Assembly: GCA_910593695.2 (NCBI GenBank)
Contig: OU343047.1
Span: 63,310,248 to 63,374,247, forward strand
Direction of reading: 5' to 3'
Origin: Ocypus olens
Taxonomy: Eukaryota > Arthropoda > Insecta > Coleoptera > Staphylinidae
Length of the DNA stretch: 64,000 nt
Under the pieces are notes generated by a model, which ran no database searches, was not told the DNA's origin, and saw nothing but the letters and a program-made list of their open reading frames with translations. The translations under genes were made by a program, and so were the position numbers. Within the stretch, counting starts at the first letter, position 1. Every line of letters starts with the position of its first letter. Shown here piece after piece: positions 1 to 11,924 of the stretch.

Positions 1-240
1 TAAATTTAATCTGTGGATTAGGTTACATGTAAAAGAAATAAATAAAACTATATGCATTGTGCAAATTATCTTTTGGAAGGAAGAATCGTTGTTAGGAATT
101 CGGGTTAAGTAATCTGGGATTAAAGGATATTGGCTTAACCTCTTCGGGTATATATAATATTTAATAATCGACTAAGTGAACGAAATGAGACAAACACTAG
201 ACATCTCGGATCCACAGGGTTATTCTTTGCTTAGAAAAAT
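1..240. other. Unassigned AT-rich sequence
   Basis: No coding or repeat signal recognised. If paramyosin exon 3 lies left of the window, this is part of paramyosin intron 2. Confidence 0.4.
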
Positions 241-312
241 GACCGCCCAAATAGGACTCGAACCCAGTAGAGTCGAGAGGTCGGGTCTCTACTTACTAGA
301 TCAAGTAGCAAT
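215..312 (-). repeat. tRNA-derived SINE head (A and B boxes)
   Basis: On the minus strand a B-box-like GGGTTCGAGTCC (plus 254-265) lies ~38 bp downstream of an A-box-like TGATCTAGTAAGTAG (plus 287-303), the spacing of a tRNA-type Pol III promoter. No tRNA cloverleaf forms. The sequence after the B box (ATTTGGGCGGTCATTTTT) resembles that after the B box near 53080, so both may belong to one SINE family. Tail and target duplication were not resolved. Confidence 0.45.
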
Positions 313-617
313 GGGTATTATCGTTTCTTTAATTCAATTTTAGAAAAGAGGAATGTCCAGTCGGAATATGTAAAATAATAAAACGTAATATGGGTAGGTC
401 ATGCCTTTTGAAGAAAAGTTACTCTCAAGTTCGCCACATGTGGCAACAATCAAAAAATGAAAACAAAAACATTGTACAAAAAAAATACTTCTTTAGCGCT
501 ATCTATGGAATATTTTTTTGCATAAATGGGAAAGTTTGTGACAGTGAAATCATATTTCGTAGAAAAAGTTAACAACAACAAAAAAGTAATTTTTCATCAA
601 ACCTGGGATTAAATCAA

Positions 618-690
618 AGGAGCATGGGCGCGAAGTGGTTAAGCGAACTGATATGGTGCAGTGATTCGCATTCAATTTTAGATAAGAGGA
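618..690 (+). repeat. Weak tRNA-like sequence, possible SINE remnant
   Basis: GCGAAGTGGTTAAGCGA resembles the A box of long-variable-arm tRNAs (Leu/Ser). About 40 bp downstream GATTCGCATTC matches 8 of 11 B-box positions. The following TTCAATTTTAGA recurs near 332. The match is weak and the copy looks decayed. Confidence 0.25.
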
Positions 691-879
691 AAATCTCATT
701 TTCGCAAACTTTCTTAAATTGCAGAGGAATTTATATGAATGGAAGCTGTTTCCAACTTTGCCTTACGCTGAGAATAATAACAGACATTTATGAACAATGG
801 CAACAATGAGGTCTTGAAAAGTGCAAGTGCTTTTGTTTGCGAGAACTTCATTCATGTGCCATTTCCGCTTCTGTTTTTG

Positions 880-1360
880 CCAAAAGCATTCTGATTAATA
901 CGAGGGGGACCGCGCCAACCGGCGCAAAAATAAGCCGAGTTGCGATTTCGTAATCATTGCTCGACTTTCTTTGCCTGGTATTAAGTATGTATTAAGTAAG
1001 GTATGATAAGTACAGGGCAATGGTGCTAGAACAGAACCTTGAGGGAACCTCATGTTTACGCCGTAAAATCGGTTTGTCAATTCTTATTCTCCGTTCATAG
1101 TGATGGTAAACTTTACACAACGGTAACCGTTTGTGGCAGGAAATTAGTATAGTTCAAGCAGAGGTTCCACGCAATGTTATTGGCCCGCGCCCGAAATAAA
1201 TCGCGTTTTTCGGAGCAAACTGTGAAACCGTTTTTAAATTTAGAGCCGGAGGAATGTCTCTTGGCAAGTGAACATTTCGAAAACTTCTTTAGTAGGTTAA
1301 TGAACACCTGGCCGAAATGTAAAAAAAGCATAATTCAACTGTTTCCTGGTCATTAGCGAG
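880..1360. other. GC-balanced island with an RT-motif trace
   Basis: This is less AT-rich than its surroundings. On the minus strand at 1012-1052 the peptide RFPQGSVLAPLP resembles the GVPQGS-L-P motif of non-LTR reverse transcriptases, but flanking residues are not clearly RT-like. Open frames on both strands at 1113-1356 match nothing I recognise. Probably a decayed retroelement. Confidence 0.3.
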
Positions 1361-1717
1361 TGAAAATATTATATCTGCAAAGAAATAAAGATTACAAAAA
1401 TTTATATAGATACTAATCCATTCAAAATATAGATACTAATTTGTCAAAATTGTAAAAATGTAGACCTTTGGGTTTTAACGGGGTTTAACCTTGTTAAGCA
1501 ATTGAGAACGGTTTTCCACTTAATCTCGTTTAAAAATTAATAAAAAAAAGCGGTTACACAAAAATTGGCAACCTTAGATAAACCTTTCGTATCAACAATA
1601 TATTTAAGAAAAAGTATTTATTTATTTATTGTTTATTCCTCGTATTTACATGGCAAGTCATTATTGTACAAAAAAAAAATAACCAAAATTCTGATCACAC
1701 GTTCATTCCATTGATGA

Positions 1718-1916
1718 TCTAGCCAAGAAACAGCAAACATTTTTCGAAAACAAATTCAAGTAACGTATAAACCTTCTTAAAAATCATCTATTAGTTAATA
1801 CTAGAGATGAAATAGCTTCCTTTAAAGCATCCGGTGTATATAAAATCCAGTGCTGTGAATGCATTAACGTGTATGTAGGTCAGACCGGACGAAGTGTATC
1901 AATTCGTTTATTATAA
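1718..1916 (+). pseudogene. Penelope-like element, GIY-YIG domain fragment (frameshifted)
   Basis: Two plus-strand frames join into one conserved-looking peptide. 1718-1777 reads through IFRKQIQVTYKPS. A one-base frame change near 1777 leads to LKNHLLVNTRDEIASFKAS, then GVYKIQCCEC and YVGQTGRS, ending at a stop at 1914-1916. The GVYKI-C-C-YVGQTGRS pattern is typical of the GIY-YIG endonuclease domain at the C-terminus of Penelope-like retroelements, and the YKPS...LLVN..DEI stretch usually precedes it. The RT domain is absent and the frame is broken, so this is a dead fragment inside the presumed paramyosin intron. Confidence 0.65.
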
Positions 1917-2430
1917 CTAGAGACCGGAGTATATGCAAAGAAAAACGGTTTTTGTGGAAATACGCAAAAACTTGAACTCAATGAACGAACTTTTTTCTTC
2001 TTTGGGGATTACGGTAGTATAACGCGTAGTTTTTGCAAAAAAAAAAAACTACAGTGATTAACTAGTTCCGCTACATATACCAACATTATTTAACGGTCGA
2101 TATATCTATTCATACGTAAAAAACATGACGATATATACCGAGCTGGTGAGATCTAATAAGATCAAAACCGGTCCTCAGTTGTCGCACCGGGAATCAATAT
2201 TTAAATGTTTAACATCACGATTTATTACAATACCAAGTCTAACATTCGTGTTGAAGTATTAAAATCTTGGTTACGTGTAAGGAAATTTTTCTTTTATCTG
2301 TAGATTTTTCATTTATTGTTCCTCTTTGATTATCACTCTCTGCCATTCCTTTCAAATAACTCTTAGAAACAATTGATTTGGTCCTTTGATAATGTATAGA
2401 TAATAGAGGATGGATGGCCACTTCTAGTAC
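1917..2430. other. Unassigned AT-rich sequence
   Basis: No supported gene; poly-A runs and no recognisable protein similarity in any frame. Confidence 0.4.
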
Positions 2431-2433
2431 ATA

Positions 2434-2602
2434 TACAGGGTGGTTCAGATTGTTTTGGGATACTTAAACAGTGTACTAAACTCATTAAAAAGAAAAAAAA
2501 GTTAGGAAGCATTTAAAGATATACATATATATGTTTATAGGAACTTTTGATGAGTTTAATACACTGTTAAAGTTTCCCAAAGATAATCTGAATCACCCTG
2601 TA
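2434..2602. mobile_element. Palindromic MITE with ACAGGGTG-type ends
   Basis: Left arm starts CAGGGTGGTTCAGATTG (2436) and the right arm ends CAATCTGAACCACCCTG-like on the opposite strand (2547-2600), flanked by TA. Arms are ~55 bp and imperfect; the ~50 bp centre is unrelated. Such ends are widespread in insect MITEs; the superfamily is not determined. Confidence 0.6.
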
Positions 2603-2639
2603 TACAATCAATTGTATTATAATTATAGATATAGATATT

Positions 2640-2890
2640 CCTTCAGTTTATGATAAATCACGATTTTTAATTACATCGGAAAATTTTATGGCCGACTTGA
2701 TGGCGCCGATCATAAACTGGCCACAGGAAATATTCGTTAAGCCTATCTGGAATTTATCCAGAGATGGATTTACGATCGCCGATCTAAATTTAAGCGCAAC
2801 AAAGCTCACCTCGATTCGCAAATTACATCGCGGGTGATGGACGGATGCCAAGAAGCAAATTTTACGACAAACGTTGTTCATTATTAGTCA
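2640..2890. other. GC-balanced island with open frames on both strands
   Basis: An open frame on minus (2648-2881) and one on plus (~2640-2839, including FMADLMAPIINWPQ) span a stretch of higher complexity than its flanks. I recognise neither peptide. No start context or splice signals decide between strands. It could be a decayed transposon ORF or a low-repeat intronic island. It does not resemble paramyosin coiled coil. Confidence 0.25.
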
Positions 2891-3225
2891 CGGATACAAA
2901 CTTTGCGTGATTACTAAAAATACATTTTCTTACCTAATGAACAACAGTTACTTAATAAAATGTCCACAGCTTAAATAATAGGTATTCCGAAAAATTAATA
3001 ATAAATAAGAAACAGAATGATATGTGCTATTTTCTATTAAATTAAATATGAATTTTCTAAATGAAACAATTTTCTATTAAATTAAATATGAATATTCTAC
3101 CTGTTCGTAATTGTCCAGTCAATTTTTATTGTTATTAACAATTTTAATAATGTTACACTACTGTGTAATAATTATTTTTACTCTTATATTTTATTATATC
3201 TTTATAATTATTCGAAAGAGTCGAA
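2891..3225. other. AT-rich spacer
   Basis: Contains a short direct duplication of an AT-rich ~25-bp string (3032 and 3070). No gene seen. Confidence 0.4.
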
Positions 3226-4001
3226 ATTGTAATGTGGCCATCATGTTACTTTCTCCGACTTGATGGTATTATTTATACTTACGCTTTCATGGTTTATTTT
3301 CTATTTAAATCATATTTTAAATGTATATCGAGCGTTTTGTAAACTCGAATGAAACTGACGTTTAAAACGTCAAAATTATGAAAGATGGGAAAATTATACT
3401 TCAAATTCAAAAACTCAGTTTACACAAAAACTAAAGCGATTACAAAAAAAAAACTTATTCTTTATAAGTTGTTCATTTTAGAATTCTCTACAATTATTAT
3501 TAACATAAATTTGCTGTAACTATTATCGTTTTGTAATTATAAACCAAAAATAAAAATAAAAAATAATACATTTTTTTTTCGAATAAAAATGATTTCATGA
3601 AAAATGTTTTCAAGCAAAAGATGTTCATTTCTTTGTTGTCTTCAAAGTTTGTGTGATATTTTTCATATTTAAGAAAATATTGGCAAAAAACAAAACAGTT
3701 AAGGTAAACCGCCCACTTCCGGTGTACGAAATTTCACCAAAAGCTTTTCAGTTCTTCAGATTATCAAATAAGACGTATGTTCAAAGTTTCATATCAATTG
3801 CTCTATTAGTTTTTGAGATACAGCGCGCACAGACAGACACACACACAGCACACACACACAAACAGAGAGACAATTTTTTTTTCCAGAAATTGTTGAAATG
3901 GCATTTAGGGACCCCAAAACGGATATTTCCGTAAAAAAAATTTCTGAAGAAAAAAATCACCATCACAATACTTTCTCGTACTTCATAACGGAGAAAGTAA
4001 A
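3226..4001 (-). mobile_element. Family A repeat, near full length
   Basis: Minus-oriented copy of the window's commonest dispersed repeat. It runs from the end with ATGTGGCCATCATG and TTACTTTCTCCG to the end with the hairpin ACTTTCTC...GAGAAAGT, with the internal CA/TG microsatellite at 3836-3862. Open frames across it arise from the repeat and the microsatellite, not from a gene. See 42903-43705 for the family description. Confidence 0.8.
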
Positions 4002-4032
4002 AATACACAAAAAATTGTGTTTCATTAACCCC

Positions 4033-4103
4033 TAAAAGTAATGACAAAAATAAATATATTGCACAAGGGGTGATAACGTAGAACCTTGCGGGACTTGTGT
4101 TGG
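4033..4103 (-). pseudogene. Non-LTR reverse transcriptase motif trace
   Basis: The minus strand encodes QVPQGSTLSPLVQYIY, a good match to the (G)VPQGS-LSPLL-xxY segment of RT domain 4. Flanks are degenerate with stops soon after, so only a short relic survives. Confidence 0.35.
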
Positions 4104-4231
4104 ATTGGGAATATATTGTATAATGAAGAGAATACGTTTTTAGAGTATGTAACAGAGTTTTGAAGTAAAATTTAATGTTTTTTATCATAATAGTACACAA
4201 ATGTTATAAGAAAAGTTTAATCGAGTCCAAA

Positions 4232-4552
4232 TTTTCTACAGAAAGAGTGCGATATAGTAAATAGTGTATCAAGGGCCGAAAATAGTCTTTAGCAACCCGC
4301 TGCTTTGGTTTCTAAAAGTGAAGGGTTGCTAAAGCATTTCGGCATGAGTTACACTTGATATTTTTTCGCCTGCCTTAAGTAAAAACAGTGTTTCAGGAAA
4401 TTTTATATCGCGCACCATTGAACTGTCACTGTCAGATTTTTGCATAGCCTACTCAGAAGGTTGTTTAGATTATGCATATTATTTTTTTGGCCCTAGATAC
4501 GCTAAATCGTAGTTTCGGCCCGATTTTTATGGCCTCGGCAGAGGCAGTCGAA
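4232..4552 (-). repeat. Family D repeat, copy 1
   Basis: About 320 bp, closely similar in reverse to 38040-38505. It contains the internal hairpin TTTAGCAAC.../GTTGCTAAA and the strings GGCCATAAAAATCG, CAGTGACAGTTCAATGG and TAAGGCAGGCGAAAAAATATC. This copy lacks the 144-bp insertion found in the other and so gives the empty-site sequence. Class unknown. Confidence 0.6.
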
Positions 4553-5494
4553 AAATATACTTTGTGGTCGAGACGTATTTGATAGCTTTTAGCACAGTTG
4601 GCTATGAAACAGAAGCTCATTCGAGTGAACAGAGGCTTTTTCCTCTGTAAATTGCACACACAGACAAATACCATTACACAAGTCATGATTTGATTACAAA
4701 ACACAGCTATAAATTTAAATTTTGGCGAATGGTGTTTACACTTTGCAATATTTCGCTTTTGATCTTTGTATAATTTTTTTAATACTTGAATAATACGAGT
4801 TTTGAGAGTGGTAATTTCAGCGTGTTCGTAAACGTGTATGTGGGCCAAAAATTTAAAATAGACTTATTAGTAACAGGCACTTATTTGACTCACACTCGCT
4901 CTAAAAATAATTTGGTATAAATCGTTTTGGAAGTCGGCAGATACAGATAAATTGGGATGAGTCAACGTATCTAAATTCGATTTACATCTAGATCAATATT
5001 TACATGCTCGAGTTGAGGTCGGGATGAACATTCTTGGATTATATTTAAATGCCGCTGAGGGATATTTATGTGGTCATATTTTATCCACTTTTCAGTCTAA
5101 TCTTATAAATTGGTGCTTAAGATTTATTTGAGTAAAATATGTTACTACGTGTAGATTTTTCTAATCTAATGCATTTTTTGTAAGCCTACGACCCCCGCTT
5201 AAGAAAATTGGTGAAGTCTAGACATTACCACAACTAATCCATCTAAAAACACTTACTATGTTTTTTACCACAATGTATAAATTGTGGTAAAAAATATATT
5301 AAGTGTGTTTACTCAGTATTTCTATAATGAATTACCACGTAGTAACGGTCGCAACCATCACCATGATTCAATCCATCTAAAATTTTAATTCGAAATAAAT
5401 TTATTTTCCACTATTAAAGATGTACTACATCTGCTGTGTCAAACGTAAACATTTTAAAATAAAATATTTTTTTTAGCTTTGTTATACTGAATAC
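4553..5494. other. Unassigned AT-rich sequence
   Basis: Frames of up to ~127 codons here (minus, 4465-4848) overlap family D and have no recognisable similarity. A short palindrome (TTACCACAA / TTGTGGTAA) lies at 5268-5293. Nothing else is supported. Confidence 0.4.
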
Positions 5495-5914
5495 TGCGTG
5501 GTATCTACAGTAAATTAATATCCATTTTTTTTATTTTTATGATCAAACTAAGAATCTTTTGGGCAATAATGAGAATTATTTTCCAGCCGGAATTTTCTTT
5601 GAAATATGAAGACTTATGGCTAAAATTGCCATGACAAAGTTGTAAAAATCTGCAAGATCTATCGCATAGTGAACGACGCCAACACTCAACAGTTAATAGA
5701 CATTTTGTTTATTATTATTATTGTGTTGGTGTCGTTCACCTTGTGGTAGATCTTGAAAAAAAATTTACAACTTCATCATGGCAATTTTAGTCACAAGTCT
5801 TCATATTTCAATATTTCAGGCTGGAAAAGAATTCTCAATATTGCCCAAAAGATTCTTGGTGCGGTCATAAAAATATTAAAAAAAAGGATATTAATTTACA
5901 GTAGATACGACGCA
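5495..5914. mobile_element. Fold-back element with ~190-bp inverted arms
   Basis: Left arm 5495-5685 and right arm 5723-5914 are imperfect inverted repeats (from TGCGTGGTATCTACAGTAAA to the complementary end near GATACGACGCA). The 37-bp loop has (ATT)n. The small open frame at 5753-5938 lies in the right arm and is not a gene. Transcription through it would give a hairpin of nearly 200 bp. Confidence 0.75.
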
Positions 5915-6954
5915 ATGAACAAAATGCTTATTCAATGATAGGCGCGAGAATCTAAAGGTAATGAACTAGTAAACAAGTATAGAGAATTGAGTAAAAGAAG
6001 AACGAACAGACTATTTAGAAATGAAAATTGAGGGCAATGGAAGACCAGAAGTGAAAACTAATAATAGGCTGAAAATAATTATACCACGCAATGAATAATA
6101 CGTTTTATAAATAGGGGAAACACGTTAACAGAAAACTAGGATTCATATCATTGTGAGACTTAATAAAGTTGAAAATTATTAATAATTTAAAGCTTTCGTA
6201 AAATCAACAAAAATTAACTCTGCTACTACTTATTACAATAATTGATTGGTTTGATAACTTAGGTGGACTACAGGTATAAAATCTCAAAAGTTGATTAAAT
6301 TCAAAATGCGTGAAAATTAACTGCCACATAGTATCATTCGGAAGCATAATATTACATAATAAATGTTAACGATTTCTATATTTGCTTTCTAATTGTAAAA
6401 GACCTAAGGACGATAGCCCAGATTTGTAAATGCTAACACCAACTTAAATTGTAATTAAATTGTCTTCTTGTTTTATAAAAAATTGTGCGTCTGCATTAAA
6501 ATGTTTTTCGCCATTCATTTTGTATTCTGTAGAATGATCTGTATCTACAAATTTTCTTCTTCTTTCTTGGTCGTCTCCCTCTTTTATTCGTAGCTCTAAT
6601 TTAAGACACGAATGAGTTGAATCAAAACACAAATTCTGCTAAAAGCATCAATTTCCCATTTTTTTAATAACTGACATAAATTACAAATTTCCTAGCTTTT
6701 TTGAAAAACTAATACAAAACAGCAATTTCCCAATTATTAAAAAAAAACTGTTACAAAACCCAAACTTCCTAATTTTTCGTGAATCTGTTAAAATTTAAGG
6801 ATAATAATGTGAAATAGATATTGATTCTACCAAATAAAAACTAGATTCTAAATGTCCAAAATTCTCGACTAGTTTTGAGAGAATTTTAAAATAAATTTAT
6901 TTTAAAATTATCCGCAAAATGAAAATCTACCAAATATGGGAATTTTATATTTAA
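5915..6954. other. Unassigned AT-rich sequence
   Basis: At 6640-6790 three degenerate ~60-bp direct repeats contain AATTTCCTA/AATTTCCCA-like strings. No gene is supported. Confidence 0.4.
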
Positions 6955-7165
6955 ATTCAATAAAACGAAATGTAGCCTGAATATATGAATATTCAGGCTA
7001 CAGTTAGTTTTATTTAATTTATTTAATCTAATTTGTTTAATTTTATATTTATTTATACAAATTTCTTTTGTTTAATTCAACATTCGTCATGGAATTAACC
7101 GGGAAAGCAGTCGTTTCAATAAGTTATTTGTTTTAAAGTATTTTTATAGACTTTGTAAATGTTCG
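6955..7165. repeat. Family B repeat pieces, inverted arrangement
   Basis: 6955-7002 matches the left part of the family B repeats at 37083 and 58758 (AAAACGAAATGTAGCCTGAA). A near-perfect 14-bp-stem hairpin lies at 6971-7002. 7085-7165 matches the other end in inverse orientation (TTTCAATAAGTTATTTGTTT). The copy is rearranged. Confidence 0.5.
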
Positions 7166-8569
7166 TAATTAAAAATTTTATCACAGCAACTAAGAGCGTA
7201 TTATTATATCGAATTAATTACAAGAATTCAGGTCATGGTCATATCGTAGTACCTCAATTTTATAATTAAGTCTATATCTGAATTTATTTTACAGTTAATG
7301 GAAGTAGCGCAACGAGGAATTTTGAATGGGGTGTATATCAAATAATTTATTTTTAGTTAGGCTACAAAAACTAATAATAAAGTAGTAATAAATAAAGTAG
7401 TAATAATTTTCATTACCTTGTAACAAATAAGTCTATCTTTTATTTTCAAAGATAGGAAGATGGCAGCACTTGTTTTAAGTTTGGTGCTGTTTTCAATTAT
7501 AAAAAAAAAATATTTCAACCCTCTTGTTGTGCCACTGATTATTGATGTAGCTCTATTTTATAATCACGGGTTCATAATCAATCGAACAGTTTACTTCGTA
7601 AAATCAATCAAATCATCACCGAGAGCTATTTGAAGCTTAACGTAATTGCATGGCGCAAGATAGTTAAATAAATAAAATTATAGCTGAGCTTATTCAAGAT
7701 TTTGAAGACATTTTAAATCTTTAAATTGATCTTAACAATGATATAGATTAAAGCGAAGATCCAGATGAAATTTAAGGTGAAACTGTATTATAATTGTTAC
7801 TTGTTTAGTGGTTCAATAATAATAATAACAACAGTAAATTTTTTTTCCAACTTATACAGAAAACTTATCAAGAAAATTCACTTTAATTTCCCATTTGTTG
7901 AAAAGTCCTTCTCATAACTCGTGCAATTGTAACCTGTCTGTTTAAAAAGAAATCATGCTATTCGGAAAAATTTGAAGAAAAATGTATCCTAATACTAAAA
8001 ATCATTCTAACTGAAAGTTCGAATTGGGTAATTGCATATTGTTTATAAAATTTTGACGTACGTGGTGTCAATTTGAAATATTTCAAAAATCCTACGAAGC
8101 ATCTATGTATTCCGTGAGTTCGAGTTATTTCTCACTCAGTGGGTAACCAACAACATTACATCCCTCAAATGACCGCAATAATTCGCTTATTACAAAAAGT
8201 ATCATTTATTATATATTTTCTTTAATTTCATTATTTAATTCGTTTACACATCAATGTCTGATTAACGCCTCTGGTCGATAGCTATTTGGTGAAAAAAATA
8301 ATAAATAAAATATATAGCTATTTCTGTAATAAAGATGTATAAATATACTGGGTATAACACAATTCTTATTTAAGATATCAATTCGTAAATTGGTAAGGTT
8401 TTACTAAAGAAGAGTTTAGTGGTTGCAAAAAAATGCTAAATCCCATTTGAAAATAAAATTGCAGCATTCAAAACTTAAACTGAGAATTCGAAAAGTGTAT
8501 TTAGCGATTTGAAAATTTGTAAACAAATATTTCCTCCAGGAATTTGCTTCAAAATTTGGATACCATTAA
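7166..8569. other. Unassigned AT-rich sequence
   Basis: No reliable gene or repeat assignment; long AT-rich intronic-type sequence. Confidence 0.4.
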
Positions 8570-8692
8570 CGGTTTAGTTTAATTACTTGCAATTAGTTCT
8601 GTTTGAATGATATTGTTTTTTTTTCTCCATTATGTATTACTCTGTAATTGGGCTTTGCCTGTTGGGTAATAAAGATTATTATTATTATTATC
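8570..8692 (+). mobile_element. 3' end of a non-LTR retrotransposon with (ATT)n tail
   Basis: CTGTAATTGGGCTTTGCCTG followed by GTTGGGTAATAAAGATT and (ATT)n resembles insect non-LTR 3' UTRs that end in a simple-repeat tail. A similar CTGTAATTGGG...(ATT)n end occurs at 29750-29797. No coding part remains. Confidence 0.5.
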
Positions 8693-8789
8693 AAAATAAA
8701 CCTATTTTCTTGATTCTACGAAAAAAGTTGCTAAATTTTTCCTGAAAATATAACTTTTATGAAGTGAGTTTTTCTGTTGGGAAGTAAAT

Positions 8790-10060
8790 GTTATCATTAG
8801 TTCTCTAGCGATTATCTCGAAATCTAGAGATGGTATGTTTTAAGATTATTATTAAATCATGAAGTGTTATTAATTTTGAGTAACTGTAAAACGTTTCAGG
8901 TTTGTGGCATTTGTTTTTATATTTTTTTATCACTCGAGAAAATGCTAAATTTAAAAGTACCGTTTTCTTACGATTATCTCGAAATCTTGAAATGGGGTGT
9001 GTTGAGATTTTCATTAAATCAAGAAGTATCATTAATTTTGAGTAATTGGAAAAAGTTTCAGTTTTGTGGAAATTGTTTTTATATTTTTTTAATCACACGA
9101 GAGAATTCCCAATTTTAGAATTGCCATAAGTTCTGTTATCTTGCAATTTTCTCGAAATCTAGAAATGGGGTATTTTGAGATTATTATCATATCATGAAGT
9201 ATTATTAATTTTGAGTCATTATAAAAAGTTTCAGATTTGTGGCAATTATTTTTATATTTTTTGAACACACGAGAAAATGCCAAATTTTAGAATTACCATA
9301 AGTTCCGTTTTCTTGCGATTATCTCGAAATCTAGAAATAGGGTATTTTGAGATTTTCATTAAATCAACAAGTATCATTAATTTTGAGTATTTGTAGAGAG
9401 TTTCAGGTTTGTGGCAATTGTTTTTATATTTATATCACTCGAGAAAATGCCCAATTTTAGAATCACTGTAAGCTTCGTTTTCTTACGATTATCTCGAAAT
9501 CTTGAAGTGAGGTGTTTCAAGATTTTCATTCAATCAAAAAGTATCATTAATTTTGAGTAATTGTAAAAAGTTTCAGATTTGTGGCAATGGTTTTTTTAAT
9601 TTTTTATCACTCGAGAAAATGCGTAATTTTAGAATTATCAAAAGTTCCGTTTTCTTGCGATTATCTCGAAATTTAGTAATGGGGTGTTTTGAGATCCCCA
9701 CTAAATCAAGAAGTATCACTAATTTTGAGTAATTGCAAAATGTTTCACGATTGTGGCAATCGTTTTTATATTTTTTTATCACTCGAGAAAATGCCCAATT
9801 TTAGAATTATCAAAAGTTCCATTTTCTTGCCATTATCTCGAAATCTAGAAATGGGGTGTTTTGAGATTATTATTAAATCATGAGGTATTATTAATTTTGA
9901 GAAATTGTAAAAAGTTTAATGTTTGTGGTAATTGTTTTTAATTTTTTTTTATCACACGATAAAGTGCCCAATTTTAGAATTACCAGAAGTTCTGTTCTCT
10001 TGCGATTATCTCGAATGGGAGTGTTATAGATTTTTATTAAAGTGCCATCAATTTTAAAAT
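8790..10060. repeat. Satellite array 1, ~172-bp monomers
   Basis: GATTATCTCGAAAT recurs at about 8810, 8972, 9144, 9317, 9487, 9659, 9831 and 10004, giving at least seven monomers of ~170-173 bp. Each has TTTTGAGTAATTGTAAAAAG, GGCAATTGTTTTTATATTTT and CACTCGAGAAAATGCC. Small open frames here are by-products of the repeat. Part of the monomer is shared, inverted, with the array at 48990-51320. Confidence 0.9.
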
Positions 10061-10364
10061 TTTAAACAGAACACCGTGTACTTTTTTCAATTTTTGGATT
10101 CAGGTCGTAAATTTACAAACAAATTATTTTTTTTTCCAAAAAGTGACAAATGTTATTTTTTCTACAAAAATTAATTTTGCGTCTAGGTGATCTAATATGT
10201 TTTGTTTTGTATCGTAGACTTACAGAAAAATAAAAGACAATTTTGTTCTATAGTTTGGTCTAAAGTTGCTGGAAATTTACATTCGATAATTCTTTTAAAT
10301 AAATAACTCAATTTATTTAAATGGAAAAATTAAAATTATGAATTTTTAAAAGGTTAATATCCTA
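10061..10364. other. AT-rich spacer
   Basis: Nothing recognised between the satellite and the next TIR element. Confidence 0.4.
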
Positions 10365-10366
10365 TA

Positions 10367-11105
10367 CAGTACGAACGTTGGCTGTGGAACGCTCCAAAAA
10401 GAAAATTCTGCGGCCAAAATCCTCCGATACGTCAACCTTATTTTTTGAACGCGCAACTTTTCTGATGGTTGTCAATTTTCCATACCCCCACCCCTTTGCG
10501 TAATGACGTCATCGCCAATTTTTTGATTTCACTAAATTTGTAGCCCATTTTGTTCTGTTTACGACTGTGTAAAAATATTTTGTTTTTTTATTTAAGAAAT
10601 TTTTATTGAATTAATTATTATTTAAGAAATGAGACAAATTCCACCAGAAATATTTCAAAATGTAAGGGATAGGTTTTATCGCCGATTGGTTTTTTGCCAA
10701 GAGAGGAACGGTGTGCATTTTGAACATTTGATACATTAAATAAGTTTAAAAAAAATATTTTTTTTTCAATTTTTGAAATAAACAACATAAAAAAAACAAT
10801 ATACTAACAAGTACTACAAATTTAGTGACATAAAAAAAATTGTTTCCATTAAAAAAAAATGGCGATGACGACAATACGTAAAGGAAAAAATATGGAAAAT
10901 TGACAATTGAAAATTTGAATTTTTTATTTGTAGTTTATTCGTGTTCATACTTGTAATAAGTTTACACTCGTCAGTTACCAATGAATCTACAGTTAGTAAT
11001 ATATTATAAAATTGACAAATAAAATACTCGTAAAAACTTAACCTACAGATAAAACAAATAAACCATTTTTTTATTTGGAGCGTTCCACAGCCAACGTTCG
11101 CACTG
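10367..11105. mobile_element. TIR element with TA target duplication (Tc1/mariner-like MITE)
   Basis: Terminal inverted repeats of ~29 bp start CAGTACGAACGTTGGCTGTG on the left and CAGTGCGAACGTTGGCTGTG on the right, flanked by TA on both sides (10365-10366 and 11106-11107). A second, inner inverted repeat (ATTTTCCATA...ATGACGTCATCGCC against its complement near 10860-10910) makes it partly fold-back. No transposase frame is visible. Confidence 0.7.
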
Positions 11106-11229
11106 TATATTCAAATGTATTTATATGAAACTTGTAAAACAATAGAAAAGCGAAAAGAAGCAAAATTAAAACTTATTACTAGTTTCTGAAAAAATCTCAG
11201 TAACTTTCATTATAATATACATTTCAAAT

Positions 11230-11515
11230 CAACATAAAATCTGATTTCAGGGACAGAAAATGATATTAAAGTGACGGTTGGTGGCGTGATCCATGGTGGG
11301 CCAGCGACAGAAACTGATATTAAAGATCATCGACGGCTGGTGGCGTGATTCATGGTGGGGCCAGCGGCAAAAAATTGGCCAGAACAACAGTAGAACTAAC
11401 AGAATTAAACTCACAGAATAAATGAGTCAATCAACCCGCAACCATCTTTATTGTCACTTCTACCACCCTGGCCCCACCATGAATCACGTCACCAGCCACC
11501 ACTGATAAAGATATT
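11230..11515. mobile_element. Short inverted-repeat element
   Basis: A 29-bp inverted repeat (11335-11363 and 11469-11497) contains GTGATTCATGGTGGGGCCA. A diverged direct copy of the left arm lies at 11276-11305 and is preceded by a similar GACAGAAA-TGATATTAAAG string. No coding potential. Confidence 0.55.
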
Positions 11516-11924
11516 AAAATTTTTCCACCTAAAAACTAAGGTATTTTTAAAAGGAGAAACAATATTTAAACTAATCTATAATTTTAAAACAATTTTGAGT
11601 TTGTAGTTTTATTATAATTAAAAAAAAAACTAAAGTTAAATAAATCCGATTTCAGGTGAAGAAAGACCTTTGTCGAAGTTCATTCAACAAAAATAATATA
11701 CATACTACTCCAATAATTGCATTGTGCATGTACTGTATATAATTCTTGAGGCAGTATATATTTATATATAAATGTATTAAAAAACATTTTTGTTTAAAAT
11801 AATAATCGATTTCCATTTTGTTTTCCAAACAGTACTTTATTAAACTTTCAATATTTCCATGAATTTCATAGTGCTACAAGTTGTCCAAGCTTAAGTTACT
11901 TTTAGGTAAAATTGTCTTCTTTAA
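11516..11924. other. AT-rich spacer
   Basis: Nothing recognised. Confidence 0.4.

Noticed and set aside
3781..4200. 139-codon minus-strand frame, the second longest in the window
   Set aside because: Mostly family A sequence plus a retroelement trace in another frame.
4080..4260. RT trace beside family D suggesting family D is part of a retrotransposon
   Set aside because: Near 52500 the RT trace has the opposite relative orientation and spacing, and at 38 kb there is none.
8790..10060. Regularly spaced repeats considered as a CRISPR-like array
   Set aside because: Monomers are contiguous ~172-bp units without unique spacers in eukaryotic DNA; a satellite.
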